NCBI GenBank assembly: GCA_021083345.1
Contig: JAJGRE010000002.1
Span: 744,001 to 808,000 of the forward strand
DNA: 64,000 nucleotides
DNA from: Calditrichales bacterium MX18-03
GTDB lineage: Bacteria > Bacillota > Clostridia > Lutisporales > Lutisporaceae
Direction: 5' to 3'
Notes under the pieces: generated by a model
Database searches by the model: none
What the model was told of the DNA's origin: nothing
The model's input: the letters and a program-made list of their open reading frames with translations, nothing else
Position numbers and translations under genes: made by a program
Shown: positions 36,044 through 46,185 of the stretch, piece after piece
Numbering within the stretch: position 1 is the first letter of the stretch
How the letters are laid out: each line of letters begins with the position of its first letter

Positions 36044-37015
36044 CTAATACTCCCAAGTCCCGCTCTTGCCGTTTTTTGCCATCTTCTTCTTCCCGAAGTT
36101 CTTATGCGGCTTGCAGCAGCTTTTGGTTTTCTTGTAGTCATAGTCCTTACCGCACCAATCGTCATCCCAATCGTCTTCTTTTTCCTCGTCTTTTTCCTCG
36201 TCTTTTTCGTCATGCTCTTTCCAGTAGTCTTTCTTGTCATGATCCTTCTTGTCATTATCCTTCTTGTCGTCTTTTTTGTCTTCCTTTTTACCGTCATCGT
36301 ATTTCTTGAACTTCGGCAGTTCGATCTGTTGGTTCTGTAGGACCTTCAACTTGATGTCCACAACAATTTTCTCAGTCAGCGTATCAAATACAGTCTCATT
36401 CAGACCGACATACTTGGGATCGTCCTTAATGTCGATTTCACGGAATTTGGCTTCCACCAACTCACAGAAGAAACCTTCGTTGAAGCTGACATGCTGGTTG
36501 AACCGCTTCTCGTTTGGATCCTTCCCCATATCATGCTTATTGAGAACCTCTACTTCAACCGGTACGAAGTTTTCTTTAAGCTCCGGCTTGGAGAGGAAGT
36601 AAGCAACTGCCACACAGGTAAACGGAACCTTGGCAGTCGTGTGCCGGATGTCGCCGCTGATTGCGCAGTCACCTACATATTGTGCTGTTGCATACTCAAT
36701 GTTCTTTCTGATGAAACCGCTCAGGAACAGTTTGCCATACTTGCCGCACTCGTCAGGAATTAGCTCGCATTGTGTCAGGAAAAGGTTTTTGTAGATACGT
36801 TTGATTTCCAGCGCCTTGTTTTCCAGCCGGATGGTGGATTCCACATTGACTTGAATCTTGGGCTCGGCAATAACCACCGGTACCTTGACCAATACCCCCT
36901 TCTTGTCCCAGTCCTTCCATTCCCTATCGGTACAGCAAACCGGCAAGGTTTCAGCATCCAAGACAGCTGCATGTTCTTTTGATGACTCATAATCTCTTTC
37001 GTCATCCTGTGCCAT
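36044..37015 (-). CDS. SPOCS/DUF3794-type spore-coat-like protein
   Basis: A 323-residue protein. Its first ~240 residues carry a SPOCS-like domain (VKVPVVIAEPKIQVNVESTI, ALEIKRIYKNLFLTQCELIP, KLFLSGFIRKNIEYAT, GDIRHTTAKVPFTCVAV), the pattern of spore coat and exosporium proteins in clostridia. The C-terminal ~80 residues are extremely Lys/Asp/Glu-rich with KKD-type repeats and end in a Cys pair (SCCKPHKNFGKKK). Cys are also near the start (LPVCCTDRE). AAAGGAGGTTG precedes the ATG. No signal peptide, as expected for mother-cell coat proteins. Monocistronic with its own terminator. Confidence 0.8.
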   Translation of the reverse strand: MAQDDERDYESSKEHAAVLDAETLPVCCTDREWKDWDKKGVLVKVPVVIAEPKIQVNVESTIRLENKALEIKRIYKNLFLTQCELIPDECGKYGKLFLSGFIRKNIEYATAQYVGDCAISGDIRHTTAKVPFTCVAVAYFLSKPELKENFVPVEVEVLNKHDMGKDPNEKRFNQHVSFNEGFFCELVEAKFREIDIKDDPKYVGLNETVFDTLTEKIVVDIKLKVLQNQQIELPKFKKYDDGKKEDKKDDKKDNDKKDHDKKDYWKEHDEKDEEKDEEKEDDWDDDWCGKDYDYKKTKSCCKPHKNFGKKKMAKNGKSGTWEY

Positions 37016-37070
37016 AAAACAACCTCCTTTATTTTTGGGGCCAATACTTGGTTAGAATCACCCAATCTCT

Positions 37071-37093
37071 CTTGTCCCTACTTTAAGCTATGC
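37071..37093. repeat. Flanking repeat of the SPOCS gene (copy 2)
   Basis: Near-copy of the 35978 repeat (20 of 23 bases), 56 bases upstream of the SPOCS start. It could mark an upstream regulatory motif, part of a duplicated unit, or a mobile-element trace. Confidence 0.55.
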
Positions 37094-37142
37094 ACAAGCT
37101 TCCTGGCTTGACACAAACCGTCCCAAAAATAAAGGTGTACTT

Positions 37143-38150
37143 TTATTCTGTTTTAAGCTTTAGAACCGGCCTGATCTCTCCCACCTTATCGCCTAAGGTG
37201 TTCTGATTCTGCTTGATATGGAAAGGCTTCAGCCGGTCCAGCTCCTGCTCTCGAAGCAGTCCCAGCTGCCACAAAGCTTCCACGACTGCGCAGGACAGAA
37301 CCCTGAGATTGCCGTCTTCTATTTTTAATGCCAGCCCCAGGCCTTTCTCCATATCACTGACGCAATAGACGGCATCGGCACCCAGCTTTGCAACCAGTCT
37401 GCCTCCCGTATGCCGCATCAGCTCGGTACAAAACCCGTCCGTGCCCGCTACCATTTCCGGATAGGCCGTCATGGACTTGATAACCCGTTTCACTGCCTGC
37501 TGTCTTTCAAGGCTTAACCCCTCAGGGCAGCTCAGCTTTGCAAAGGCAAGCGCCATATTATAGAGCGGCAGCTCATAAACCGGTACACCGCAACCGTCGA
37601 TGCCGAGACCGATCTCCGACAGTGCCACCTCGGCGAAATCGGACATTGTCTGCAGCATCCTCAACTGTACCGGGTTTTCCGCCGCCTCATAGTTTTCGAC
37701 TGCATAACCCTCCTTCAACGCCATGGCCAGCATACCCGCATGCTTGCCCGAGCAGTTGTTGAAGACCTTTCGACTGTCAAAGCCCTTCCGGATATGCTCC
37801 GCTGTTACCTTCTCATTGATTGAATAGGTGGCGCCGCACCGCAGATGGCTTTCTTCCAATCCCAGCTTATGCAATATCGACAGAACAGCCTCAACATGAA
37901 AGCTCTCTGAATAATGGGACGCGCACATGACGGCAATTTCCCTGTCGCTCAGGCCGTAATATTCTGCCGCACCGGTTTCCAATACTGCAATTGCCTGAAT
38001 AGGCTTCGAGCATGACCGCATAAAACACCGCTTATAAGGCTCACCTACCCATGCAGCCAATTTCTTCCGAAGGTTCACAACCGCAATATTGCCCCTGTGG
38101 ATGTTCTCTACAGAACTTCCTCTGCTTACCTCCACCAATATCTCTGACAT
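37143..38150 (-). CDS. Asparaginase II family protein
   Basis: A 335-residue protein of the Rhizobium-etli-type asparaginase family (PF06089), unrelated to E. coli AnsA/AnsB. Seen are VEVSRGSSVENIHRGNIAVV at the start, RSCSKPIQAIAVLETGAAEY, ASHYSESFH, NNCSGKHAGMLAMAL and GIDGCGVPVYELPL. Conserved Ser, Lys and Cys in these segments form the catalytic and metal-binding set. It likely deaminates L-asparagine in the cytoplasm. No signal peptide. Single gene with no partner nearby. Confidence 0.88.
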   Translation of the reverse strand: MSEILVEVSRGSSVENIHRGNIAVVNLRKKLAAWVGEPYKRCFMRSCSKPIQAIAVLETGAAEYYGLSDREIAVMCASHYSESFHVEAVLSILHKLGLEESHLRCGATYSINEKVTAEHIRKGFDSRKVFNNCSGKHAGMLAMALKEGYAVENYEAAENPVQLRMLQTMSDFAEVALSEIGLGIDGCGVPVYELPLYNMALAFAKLSCPEGLSLERQQAVKRVIKSMTAYPEMVAGTDGFCTELMRHTGGRLVAKLGADAVYCVSDMEKGLGLALKIEDGNLRVLSCAVVEALWQLGLLREQELDRLKPFHIKQNQNTLGDKVGEIRPVLKLKTE

Positions 38151-38261
38151 GTTTTCTCCCCCTTTTTGATTTTGCTCGCTCTGCTATTCCTAATACTACT
38201 ATAACGCCCTGCTGAAAGCAATAATTGCCCTTACTGCTGCACGACAGCCCTTTCAAAACTG

Positions 38262-38290
38262 TTGCATCCGTCAATAAACTGTGGTAGTAT
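38262..38290 (+). promoter_or_regulatory. Promoter of the ACT-protein gene
   Basis: TTGCAT (38262-38267), 17 bases, TAGTAT (38285-38290). The start site would fall near 38297, just ahead of the structured leader. The minus-strand asparaginase diverges from here. Confidence 0.6.
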
Positions 38291-38311
38291 ACCCATTATA
38301 AACATGATCAA

Positions 38312-38370
38312 AAAGGGACATTCCTTAACGAAAGAGGAATACCTCCTGCTCGAGCAAGGTGTGTCCCTTT
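38312..38370 (+). promoter_or_regulatory. Three-way-junction leader RNA candidate
   Basis: AAAGGGACA (38312-38320) and TGTCCCTTT (38362-38370) form a perfect 9-bp closing stem. Between them lie two hairpins with almost no spacer: TTCCT with AGGAA (38321-38339) and ACCT-CC-TGC-TCGA-GCA-AGGT (38341-38360). The ribosome binding site GGAGG follows at 38380. The layout suggests translational control of the ACT-domain gene; no matching named riboswitch comes to mind. Confidence 0.6.
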
Positions 38371-38391
38371 ACATTAATTGGAGGCGCTATC

Positions 38392-38832
38392 ATGGATGAT
38401 ACAAAAATGTTTATCGTGGATTCCTGCATTCTACCCAAGGTTTTTGAGAAAGTCATTGCTGCCAAGGTTATGCTGCGGAACGGCGATGCCACGACGATAC
38501 AGGAGGCTTGCGAAAGGGTCAGCCTGAGCAGAAGCGCCTTCTACAAATACAAGGATTTTGTCTTTGACTATGCCAACCAGGATCGTGGCAGGATTGTCAC
38601 CATCTTCATGATATTGAAGCATACACCGGGTGTGCTGTCGGATATCATCAACAAGGTAGCCTCCGTCAAAGGCAATATCATCACCATCAACCAGACTATC
38701 CCCATCATGGATGCCGCTTCTCTGACAGCCACCATCGACACCAAGATCATGGATATTTCCCCTGATGAGCTGGTTGAACTGCTGATGGGCTGCAAAGGCT
38801 GCAAAAGAGCAGAAATTATCGCCATGGAGTAA
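38392..38832 (+). CDS. ACT domain protein, PheB/UPF0735 family
   Basis: A 146-residue protein starting MDDTKMFIVDSCILPKVFEK. An N-terminal DNA-binding-like helical part (CERVSLSRSAFYKYKDFVFD) is followed by an ACT domain (IFMILKHTPGVLSDIINKVA, GNIITINQTIPI). The family includes B. subtilis PheB near pheA; ACT domains bind amino acids. It probably senses an aromatic or other amino acid, but its target is unknown. The ATG is set by GGAGG; a GTG at 38359 would lie inside the leader stem. Confidence 0.85.
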   Translation: MDDTKMFIVDSCILPKVFEKVIAAKVMLRNGDATTIQEACERVSLSRSAFYKYKDFVFDYANQDRGRIVTIFMILKHTPGVLSDIINKVASVKGNIITINQTIPIMDAASLTATIDTKIMDISPDELVELLMGCKGCKRAEIIAME

Positions 38833-38833
38833 T

Positions 38834-38871
38834 AAAAAACGATGGACCCAAGGTAAGGTTCATCGTTTTTT
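38834..38871 (+). terminator. Terminator of the ACT-protein gene
   Basis: AAAAAACGATGGACC and GGTTCATCGTTTTTT pair with one mismatch, ending in a T run. Confidence 0.85.
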
Positions 38872-38912
38872 ATTATAGAGTTTTCTACGCAAACGCTTGA
38901 ATTCATAAATCC

Positions 38913-41114
38913 CTACAGTTGAAAGCGGGTTAAAATATCCCTCAGGCTTGTGGCCATTTCGCTCAGCCTTGCTGCCGATGCATTGATCTCCTGCATGGCG
39001 GAGGATTGTTCCTCCGTGCTGGCCAATACGTTCTGGGTTCCCTTGGAAGTCGCATCGGCAATGGTATTGACTTCTTCCACTGCATTGATAACCTTGACGG
39101 TTTCCGACCGCAACCCGAAAACAGCGTCGGATACCGTTCTGACATCTTCTGCTACCAGCCGGATATCCCCTATGATCTTTTCAAAGGTTCCGGAAGTAGC
39201 TGTAATGGCTTCCGTACCCTTCTCCACTTCGACCAGACCCTGGTTCATGGCTTTTACTGTCTGGTCTGTCTCTGTCCTTATTTCCAGAAGCAATGTCTCT
39301 ATATCCTTGGATGCGTCCCTGGTCTGCTCTGCCAGGCTTCTTATCTCATTTGCCACCACGGCAAAGCCTTTTCCTGCATCTCCCGCCCTTGCCGCTTCAA
39401 TGGCTGCATTTAACGCCAGCATATTGGTCTTCCCTGCTATGTCCCGTATGACTTTGACCATGCCTGTGACCTCGGCAGATTTATTGCCGAGCTTTTCAAC
39501 CAACGCGGCCGAACTGACGACATTTTCCTTGATAATGCCGATCTTCTCATTGATTGTACCGATATTGACAGAACCCTCCATTGCAATTTTTGCGGCGTCT
39601 TCCGCCGTATCAGCAACTGCCTGGGTCTTGCGGGCCGTCTCCTCAACACTTTGCGAAATTTCAGCCGTAATTTCAGATGTAATCTTTACGGAATGTATCT
39701 GCGACTGCGAACCCATGGCAACATCCTCAACGATGGCAGATATTTCATCCGTTGCAGCCGTACTGATATGTGCGCTTTGGCTTAAGAGTGCCGCTGCATC
39801 CGTTATCTCCGTTACGGCTGTGCCCACTTCTGCCAGAATGCTGCTCAGTGCGTCCGTCATCTGATTGAAGGACATCTGCAGATCGCCTATTTCATCCTTT
39901 GAGGTTACCTGCAGCCGCTTGTTCAGGTTGCCGTCCTTTATTTCACCGGCTACTCTGGCCATATTGACCAGCGGCTTGGTGATAATATAGGCCAGCAGCA
40001 AGCTTCCAATCATTGCAATGATTATGGCACCCAGCATCAGGACCACAGAGTCTTTAGCTGCTTTCCTGACCGGTTGCATCGCTTCTTCAACCCCAATTTC
40101 GGTAATCATGCCCCAGCCTGTCAAAGGTATCCGGAAGTACGTCCCGTTGACCTTTTGTCCCTTGTCGTTATCGTATAAAGAGGTGCCTTCCTCTCCCTTG
40201 ATGACTTTTATCGGTCCTTCAATCATATTGGTCACGGTATTGTATCCGTCCATGACCTTAGCTTTAAACTCCGGATGAGCCAGAACCACACCGTTCTTGT
40301 CAATAATATAGGCGATGCCGTTCTGCCCGATCTTGGTCTTGCTGACCATGGCCTGGATGTCATCCAGACCGATTTTGGCGCTTAGGACGCCGATTGCCTG
40401 GTTGTTCTGATCCATTACCGGAACGGCTATGTCAAAGACCGGTGTCCTTTTGCTGTCCACATAGGAGTCGGATATGAAGCTTTTTCCCTTCATTGCTTCC
40501 GTGAACCACCTTGATCCGGCTATATTGGTATCATTCAGCTTGGGATTCATGGAGAAGGCTACGATACCTTGCCCATCAGCCAGCGTGATCTCCCTGTAGG
40601 TTGCCCCATGACCGGATGCTATCTTGCGGATGATCCTTTCCTGTTGATACCTGTCCAGTGTCAGGATGTCTATGGTTTTCGGCATCTGCTCCAGTGTGTT
40701 GAGGCTTTGTACGATAAAAGCGTTGATCCTTTCGATCATACCCTGATTGACAGCTTTGTTCAAATCCTGCATGCTCATCTCGATTGAATGGGTCTGTGTA
40801 TTGATGTTGAAATAGGTCAGCATACCTAAGGGAATCAGCGTGATAATAATGACCAGAATAATGATCCTGCCTCTGATACCACCGGTCATCTTCTGAAAGG
40901 CATTGTTCCTGCCGTTTTTCGGGGAATCCGCCTTCAATGGCTGAGGTACTTTAGACCCCGCTTTTTTCAGATCAAAAACCGGCAATTTTATATTCGGCAG
41001 CTTCAGTTTAGGTATCTTGATCCCTTTCAAAGAACCGAAAAGGTTCCTTTTCTGTTTACCTGCTCCGCTTTTGATAGCGGCCGGTATTCTGATAAAGCTA
41101 TCCCTCTTTTTCAT
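38913..41114 (-). CDS. Methyl-accepting chemotaxis protein with dCache sensor
   Basis: A 733-residue chemoreceptor. After an unusual ~75-residue cytoplasmic N-terminus rich in Lys, Pro and Leu ([20 protein letters not shown]), a membrane helix ([19 protein letters not shown]) leads to an extracellular dCache sensor of ~260 residues, a second helix, HAMP ([20 protein letters not shown]) and the signalling domain, whose hairpin tip contains [15 protein letters not shown] after [20 protein letters not shown]. It should pass ligand signals to CheA. Ligand unknown. GGGGGAG precedes the ATG. Confidence 0.95.
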   Translation of the reverse strand: MKKRDSFIRIPAAIKSGAGKQKRNLFGSLKGIKIPKLKLPNIKLPVFDLKKAGSKVPQPLKADSPKNGRNNAFQKMTGGIRGRIIILVIIITLIPLGMLTYFNINTQTHSIEMSMQDLNKAVNQGMIERINAFIVQSLNTLEQMPKTIDILTLDRYQQERIIRKIASGHGATYREITLADGQGIVAFSMNPKLNDTNIAGSRWFTEAMKGKSFISDSYVDSKRTPVFDIAVPVMDQNNQAIGVLSAKIGLDDIQAMVSKTKIGQNGIAYIIDKNGVVLAHPEFKAKVMDGYNTVTNMIEGPIKVIKGEEGTSLYDNDKGQKVNGTYFRIPLTGWGMITEIGVEEAMQPVRKAAKDSVVLMLGAIIIAMIGSLLLAYIITKPLVNMARVAGEIKDGNLNKRLQVTSKDEIGDLQMSFNQMTDALSSILAEVGTAVTEITDAAALLSQSAHISTAATDEISAIVEDVAMGSQSQIHSVKITSEITAEISQSVEETARKTQAVADTAEDAAKIAMEGSVNIGTINEKIGIIKENVVSSAALVEKLGNKSAEVTGMVKVIRDIAGKTNMLALNAAIEAARAGDAGKGFAVVANEIRSLAEQTRDASKDIETLLLEIRTETDQTVKAMNQGLVEVEKGTEAITATSGTFEKIIGDIRLVAEDVRTVSDAVFGLRSETVKVINAVEEVNTIADATSKGTQNVLASTEEQSSAMQEINASAARLSEMATSLRDILTRFQL

Positions 41115-41344
41115 ATTGCTCCCCCAATTTCAACGTACTTGTAAGCACACAATTCTTGGTATTGTCCTGAATATTATCATTATTTTAATACATGTGCCCC
41201 GAATATACAATAGCTTTGTCATTTAATCTCCGGCTGCTGCGCCATTATTCGACAATCTTTGCTTCATATATTGCGTATTGTACAAAAAAGTATGCTATTA
41301 TTATCATCGGCAGTTCTTAGGGGAAGCTTAATACACCTTTACAG

Positions 41345-41381
41345 AAAAAAAGACATATGTCTGCGTACAGCACATATGCCT
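41345..41381 (-). terminator. Terminator of prfB
   Basis: On the minus strand GGCATATGT and ACATATGTC form a stem around an 11-base loop, followed by seven T residues. Confidence 0.8.
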
Positions 41382-41394
41382 CGTCAAAATCTCT

Positions 41395-42502
41395 TTATGC
41401 TTCTATCAGATGCTTCAGATAAGCATTGATAAAGGCGTCGATATCGCCGTCCATAACGGCGCTGACATTGCCTGTTTCTTCACTGGTCCTGTGGTCCTTG
41501 ACCATACTATAGGGATGGAATACATAAGAGCGTATCTGGCTTCCCCAAGCAATCTCCCTGTACTCACCTTTCAAATCGTCTATCCTGTCCTTGTGTTCCT
41601 GCTCCTTCAGCTCTAAAAGCTTGGCCGTCAGCATCTTCATGGCCATTTCTCTGTTGCTGTGCTGCGACCTTTCATTCTGGCACTGCACGATGAGCCCGGT
41701 GGGGACATGGGTGATCCTGACTGCCGATTCGGTTTTGTTGACGTGCTGTCCGCCGGCACCGCCTGCGCGGAAAGTATCCACCTTCAGGTCTTCTTCGCTG
41801 ATTTCAATTTTTATATTGTCATCCAGCTCCGGCATGACATCAACCGATGCAAAGGAAGTATGGCGCTTTCCTGCCGCGTCGAAGGGCGACAGGCGAACCA
41901 GCCGGTGAACACCCTTTTCCGACTTGAGGTATCCATACGCATTCTCACCTTCAATATGCAGGGTAGCGCTTTTTATCCCTGCTTCATAATCCTTCAGGAT
42001 ATCCAGCAGTGTAACGGTATAACCCTTCTTCTCCGCCCATCGGGTATACATCCGCAGCAGCATTTCAGCCCAGTCCTGCGCATCTATGCCGCCGGCACCG
42101 GAATGTATGTCAAAAATGGCATTGTTCCTGTCGTAAGGTCCCCGGAGAAGCGTCTCAATACGCATGTTATCCAGGTCTTCCTTCAGCTTTTTATAGGCTG
42201 CCGACACTTCAGGTATCAGCGTTTCATCTCCGGCCTCCAGACCCAGCTCGATCAATACGCCCAGGTCTTCATATTCCTGCTTCAGGCTCTTGAAACGCTC
42301 CACCTTGTCCTTCAGGGCCTTTGTCCTTTTCAGGATGCTGCCGGCCTTTTCCGCATTGCTCCAGAAGCCCTCCTGCTGCATCTCCTGCTCCAGCTCATCT
42401 ACCTGTTCCTCAATCCTGCCGATGTCAAAGAGACACCTCGATCTCTTTTATGGTTTCATTCGTCTGAACCAGCTCATACTGGTACTGTTCCAGTTCCAAC
42501 AT
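41395..42502 (-). CDS. prfB: Peptide chain release factor 2, with programmed +1 frameshift
   Basis: Translation starts at ATG 42502 after GAGAGGAG and reads 25 codons to an in-frame TGA at 42427-42425. A +1 shift at CTT-TGA-C puts the ribosome in the frame that runs to 41395, giving a 368-residue RF2. The main part has the stop-codon-reading LSPFDAAGK and the GGQ motif in AGGAGGQHVNK that triggers peptide release at UAA and UGA. It is next to secA as in many Firmicutes. Confidence 0.96.
42421..42440 (-). promoter_or_regulatory. prfB programmed frameshift site
   Basis: The minus strand reads GAGGTG-TCT-CTT-TGA-C. An internal Shine-Dalgarno-like GAGGTG three bases before the slippery CTT and the in-frame TGA followed by C match the classic RF2 autoregulatory site, so low RF2 favours the shift. 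Confidence 0.93.
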
Positions 42503-42526
42503 ATTGTTTTCTCCTCTCACTTATGG

Positions 42527-45028
42527 CTATTTATCTGTTCCGCAGCATTTCTTGTACTTCTTGCCGCTGCCGCACGGGCATGGATCGTTCCTGCCTATTT
42601 TGTCCTCTTTGACCACCGGCTTCCGCACACCCTCTTCATGGTTAGTGGTAACCGGCTCGGCAACCTGCTCACGCTTAGGCATGTTGGCCGTATTGACATT
42701 AAAGATGAACCGGGTTGTGTCTTCCTTTATATTCCGGATCAGCTCATTGAACATATCATAGCCTTCAACCGTATAAGCCTGGACGGGATCCTGCTGACCG
42801 TACGCCCTCAGGGAAATACCGTCTCTCAGCTGATCCATGGCGTCAATATGGTCGATCCACTTGGTATCCACTGTCCGCAGTAAAGCTACTCTTTCAAGCT
42901 CGCGCATCAGCTCCGGCTCTATGTGGGATTCCTTGATTCCATATATCTCCTTAGCCTTATCCAGCAGAAGCTCATTGAGCTCCGGCCTCGTCAGCTTCAG
43001 AAGCTCCTCCATGCTGAAAGCATTCTTGGGCAGATAGATCGGATGGAGATACTCCAAGAGCCCTTTCAGATCCCATTCCTCTGCATATTCACTGCCAACC
43101 GTATAGGTGGAAACTGCGTTATCCACCACTTCTTCAATCATGGCTATGATGTATTCGCGTATGTCCTCTCCAAGCAGTACCTGCCTGCGCTGCTTGTAGA
43201 TAACCTCTCTCTGCTTGTTCATGACATTGTCGTACTGCAGTACATGCTTTCTGATGTCAAAGTTCCGGCCCTCCACTTTCTTCTGGGCATTTTCGATGGA
43301 CTTTGACAGCAGCCCGTGCTCAATGGTCATTTCATCATCCATGCCGAGGGTTTCAACCAGCTTCATGATCTTTTCGGAACCGAAAAGCCGCATCAGATCA
43401 TCCTCCAGCGATACAAAGAAGCGGCTGGAGCCTGGGTCTCCCTGACGGCCGGAACGACCGCGCAGCTGGTTATCGATACGCCTGGATTCATGCCTTTCCG
43501 TGCCGATGATATGAAGTCCGCCCAGATCCTTGACCCCTTCCCCCAATACGATGTCGGTACCTCTGCCCGCCATATTGGTTGAAATGGTCACCGCGCCCCT
43601 CTGACCGGCGCGGGCTACGATCTCAGCTTCCTTTTCATGGTACTTGGCATTCAATACCTCATGGGTCACCCCTCTGCGCTTCAGCATGTCACTGAGCATT
43701 TCCGAGGTTTCGATGGATATAGTGCCCACAAGCACCGGCTGTCCCGTTGCGTGCAGCTGGATGATTTCCTCTATGACGGCATTGAATTTGCCTTTCTTGC
43801 TTTTATACACAGCATCCGGATAGTCTTTACGAACCATGGGCTTATTGGTGGGTACCTCGACAACATCCAGGTTGTAAATGGCCCTGAACTCGTCTTCCTC
43901 GGTTTTTGCCGTACCGGTCATACCGGCCAGCTTCCTGTACATCCTGAAATAGTTCTGGAAGGTGATGGTTGCCAGGGTCTGGGACTCCCGCTCCACCTTG
44001 ACGCCTTCCTTGGCCTCGATGGCCTGGTGCAAGCCGTCACTGTACCTTCTCCCAAACATCAAGCGGCCTGTGAACTCATCAACGATGATGATCTGTCCGT
44101 CCTTGACCACGTAGTCAATATCCTTGTGCATCATATTCCTTGCTTTAAGGGCCTGGTTGATATGGTGCTGTATTTCCATGTTATTGGCATCCGCCAGATT
44201 GTCAATGCTGAAGAACCGCTCCGCCTTCTCTACCCCTTCTTCCGTCAGGACGACGGTGTTGGCCTTCTCGTCAATGGTATAGTCTGCTTCCTTCTTAAGT
44301 CCTTTTACAAAGGTATCGGCTATGAAATACAGCTGGGTGGACTTTTCACCTACGCCTGATATGATCAGCGGTGTCCTTGCTTCGTCCACTAAAATGCTGT
44401 CCACTTCGTCCACAATGGCAAAATTCAGCTCCCGCTGCACCATTTGTTCCTTATAGATGACCATATTGTCCCTCAGGTAGTCAAAGCCATACTCATTGTT
44501 GGTCCCGTAGGTGATATCGGCATTGTAGGACTTCTGCCTGTCTTCCGGTTCCAGTCCGTGTACGATCAAACCCACCGACATCCCCAGGAAATTGTACAGC
44601 CTGCCCATCCATTCACTGTCACGCCTTGCCAGATAATCGTTGACCGTTACCACATGAACGCCCTTGCCTTCCAGGGCATTAAGGTAAACCGGCAGGGTCG
44701 CCACCAGGGTCTTGCCTTCACCGGTCTTCATCTCGGCTATCCGTCCCTGATGCAGCGTGATGCCGCCCAGAAGCTGCACATCAAAATGCCGCATCCCCAA
44801 CACCCTTACAGAGGCTTCCCGCACAACGGCGAATGCCTCCGGCAATAGCTCATCCAGGGTTTCCCCTTTGCTCAGCCTTTCCTTGAAGGCATCTGTCTTG
44901 CCGCGCAGTTCTTCATCGCTCAACCTTTTTATGGCCGGCTCCAGCTCATTGATCTTTTCAACTGTCTTGCTCAGTTTTTTAACTTCTCTTTCATTCTGGT
45001 TTCCAAAAATTTTATCCAAAATAGACAT
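42527..45028 (-). CDS. secA: Preprotein translocase ATPase SecA
   Basis: An 833-residue motor that drives proteins through SecYEG. Walker A is [14 protein letters not shown], the DEAD-like box is [20 protein letters not shown], and the second nucleotide domain has [16 protein letters not shown] and [17 protein letters not shown]. The C-terminal zinc motif [18 protein letters not shown] is intact. AAGGAGAGAG precedes the ATG. prfB follows 24 bases downstream. Confidence 0.98.
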   Translation of the reverse strand: MSILDKIFGNQNEREVKKLSKTVEKINELEPAIKRLSDEELRGKTDAFKERLSKGETLDELLPEAFAVVREASVRVLGMRHFDVQLLGGITLHQGRIAEMKTGEGKTLVATLPVYLNALEGKGVHVVTVNDYLARRDSEWMGRLYNFLGMSVGLIVHGLEPEDRQKSYNADITYGTNNEYGFDYLRDNMVIYKEQMVQRELNFAIVDEVDSILVDEARTPLIISGVGEKSTQLYFIADTFVKGLKKEADYTIDEKANTVVLTEEGVEKAERFFSIDNLADANNMEIQHHINQALKARNMMHKDIDYVVKDGQIIIVDEFTGRLMFGRRYSDGLHQAIEAKEGVKVERESQTLATITFQNYFRMYRKLAGMTGTAKTEEDEFRAIYNLDVVEVPTNKPMVRKDYPDAVYKSKKGKFNAVIEEIIQLHATGQPVLVGTISIETSEMLSDMLKRRGVTHEVLNAKYHEKEAEIVARAGQRGAVTISTNMAGRGTDIVLGEGVKDLGGLHIIGTERHESRRIDNQLRGRSGRQGDPGSSRFFVSLEDDLMRLFGSEKIMKLVETLGMDDEMTIEHGLLSKSIENAQKKVEGRNFDIRKHVLQYDNVMNKQREVIYKQRRQVLLGEDIREYIIAMIEEVVDNAVSTYTVGSEYAEEWDLKGLLEYLHPIYLPKNAFSMEELLKLTRPELNELLLDKAKEIYGIKESHIEPELMRELERVALLRTVDTKWIDHIDAMDQLRDGISLRAYGQQDPVQAYTVEGYDMFNELIRNIKEDTTRFIFNVNTANMPKREQVAEPVTTNHEEGVRKPVVKEDKIGRNDPCPCGSGKKYKKCCGTDK

Positions 45029-45091
45029 CTATTCTCTCTCCTTATATCTTGATTAATATTGTTATCCGCTTCATGCCCTATCAAGAGGAGA

Positions 45092-45457
45092 TCAGAATAC
45101 CATCCTTCTCCAAATATTGTTTCTGGTCATCCAATTGTTGCGTGTTATAAGCAATATACCGGCGGCATAAATGACTGCAGGTCCGAAAACCACTGCTGCG
45201 GCGTCATAGTCCTCGCCGACAGCGTCATTCATCCGGTTGAAATTGAAGTGAGCGTGTTCGCTGCTATTCTCCGCCTTCATGCTCATTATGCTTTGAGCCA
45301 GCATACCATGCAGCTTATGCGTATATACGGCGGCGCTGCGCAGACTCTTTAAGGCTCTTGGCGCGTCCACCTGCTCCTGAGAGCCGGCATACACGGTAAA
45401 AAGCATGAAAAGGAAAGCTGCATACCGTTTTATATTTTTATATTTCATCGTATCCAT
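45092..45457 (-). CDS. Small membrane-associated protein, unknown
   Basis: A 121-residue protein with an N-terminal hydrophobic segment (AAFLFMLFTVYAGSQEQV) that may be a signal peptide and a C-terminal helix (AAAVVFGPAVIYAAGILLI) followed by basic residues. GAGGT lies six bases before the ATG. I do not recognise the family. It is separated from secA by 63 bases and from the DUF5317 gene by a terminator. Could be a real but poorly conserved gene. Confidence 0.5.
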   Translation of the reverse strand: MDTMKYKNIKRYAAFLFMLFTVYAGSQEQVDAPRALKSLRSAAVYTHKLHGMLAQSIMSMKAENSSEHAHFNFNRMNDAVGEDYDAAAVVFGPAVIYAAGILLITRNNWMTRNNIWRRMVF

Positions 45458-45588
45458 GATTTACCTCGCTGTACTTTGTGTCCAACTATATATTTTACCA
45501 CATAAATCGCTTTTAGTCTTCTGGATAGCAGAAAAACTTTTTCTAGATAATTCCATCCAGGCACATGCTCCTTCATATAAATAGAAAA

Positions 45589-45612
45589 CAGTATAATCCA
45601 AAGACTATACTG
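45589..45612 (-). terminator. Terminator of the HD-GYP/DUF5317 operon
   Basis: CAGTATAATC and GACTATACTG (one G-T pair) around a 4-base loop, followed on the minus strand by TTTTCTATTT. Confidence 0.7.
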
Positions 45613-45620
45613 CAGTATTT

Positions 45621-46178
45621 CTATTGTGTTTTTCTTTTTTTAACCATTATTTCCTGAATATACACAAATACGCCGATTGCCAGGAAAATATCACCGATGC
45701 TGATAACCTTCGGTCTGGGATTAGGCCACCCAAGCATGAATACATCTCCCAGGAAACCAAGCTTGGTCGAGCCGGTCAAAAGTGTGTGGGTGATGGCTTT
45801 ACCGTTCTGGACGGCTTGCAAATCATCAAAGAGCCCGAGCTTTACCAACGCATCCGTTGAAACAGGCATATGACCGCCATTGGCCATTATGACGATAAAG
45901 TTCAAAAGGACTCCGACCAATATGATTCTGAAGGCAATGCTTTTCCAATTGAAAAAAACACCGATAAAAATCAGGATATAGGACAGAAAATGCAAAAGCA
46001 GGATGTAATCAATAAAAAATCGGCTTCCCTTTGCTGCCATATGGACAGTAAAAAATTCCAGTAAAAAGGCACTGACAAAAACATACCATTTATTAATCTC
46101 AGCATCCTTCATATTATTGAAGCTGCCTCCACGTATTTTCCCCGCAACCAAGGACGTTCCGACACTCTCAATCAGCAA
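45621..46178 (-). CDS. DUF5317 family membrane protein
   Basis: A 185-residue protein with about five membrane helices. ANGGHMPVS and, near the end, IGDIFLAIGVFVYIQE are features I associate with DUF5317 proteins, which have no assigned function. Start: TTG at 46178, seven bases after the HD-GYP stop, with an AAGGAG site 13 bases before and CAGGG close by. It is the last gene of the unit 48304-45621. Confidence 0.7.
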   Translation of the reverse strand: MLIESVGTSLVAGKIRGGSFNNMKDAEINKWYVFVSAFLLEFFTVHMAAKGSRFFIDYILLLHFLSYILIFIGVFFNWKSIAFRIILVGVLLNFIVIMANGGHMPVSTDALVKLGLFDDLQAVQNGKAITHTLLTGSTKLGFLGDVFMLGWPNPRPKVISIGDIFLAIGVFVYIQEIMVKKRKTQ

Positions 46179-46185
46179 CCCTGAT

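Noticed and set aside
36076-36340. Hydrophobic plus-strand reading frames opposite the SPOCS gene tail
   Set aside because: They are antisense to the Lys/Asp-rich tail, whose codons read as hydrophobic residues on the other strand; no ribosome binding site.
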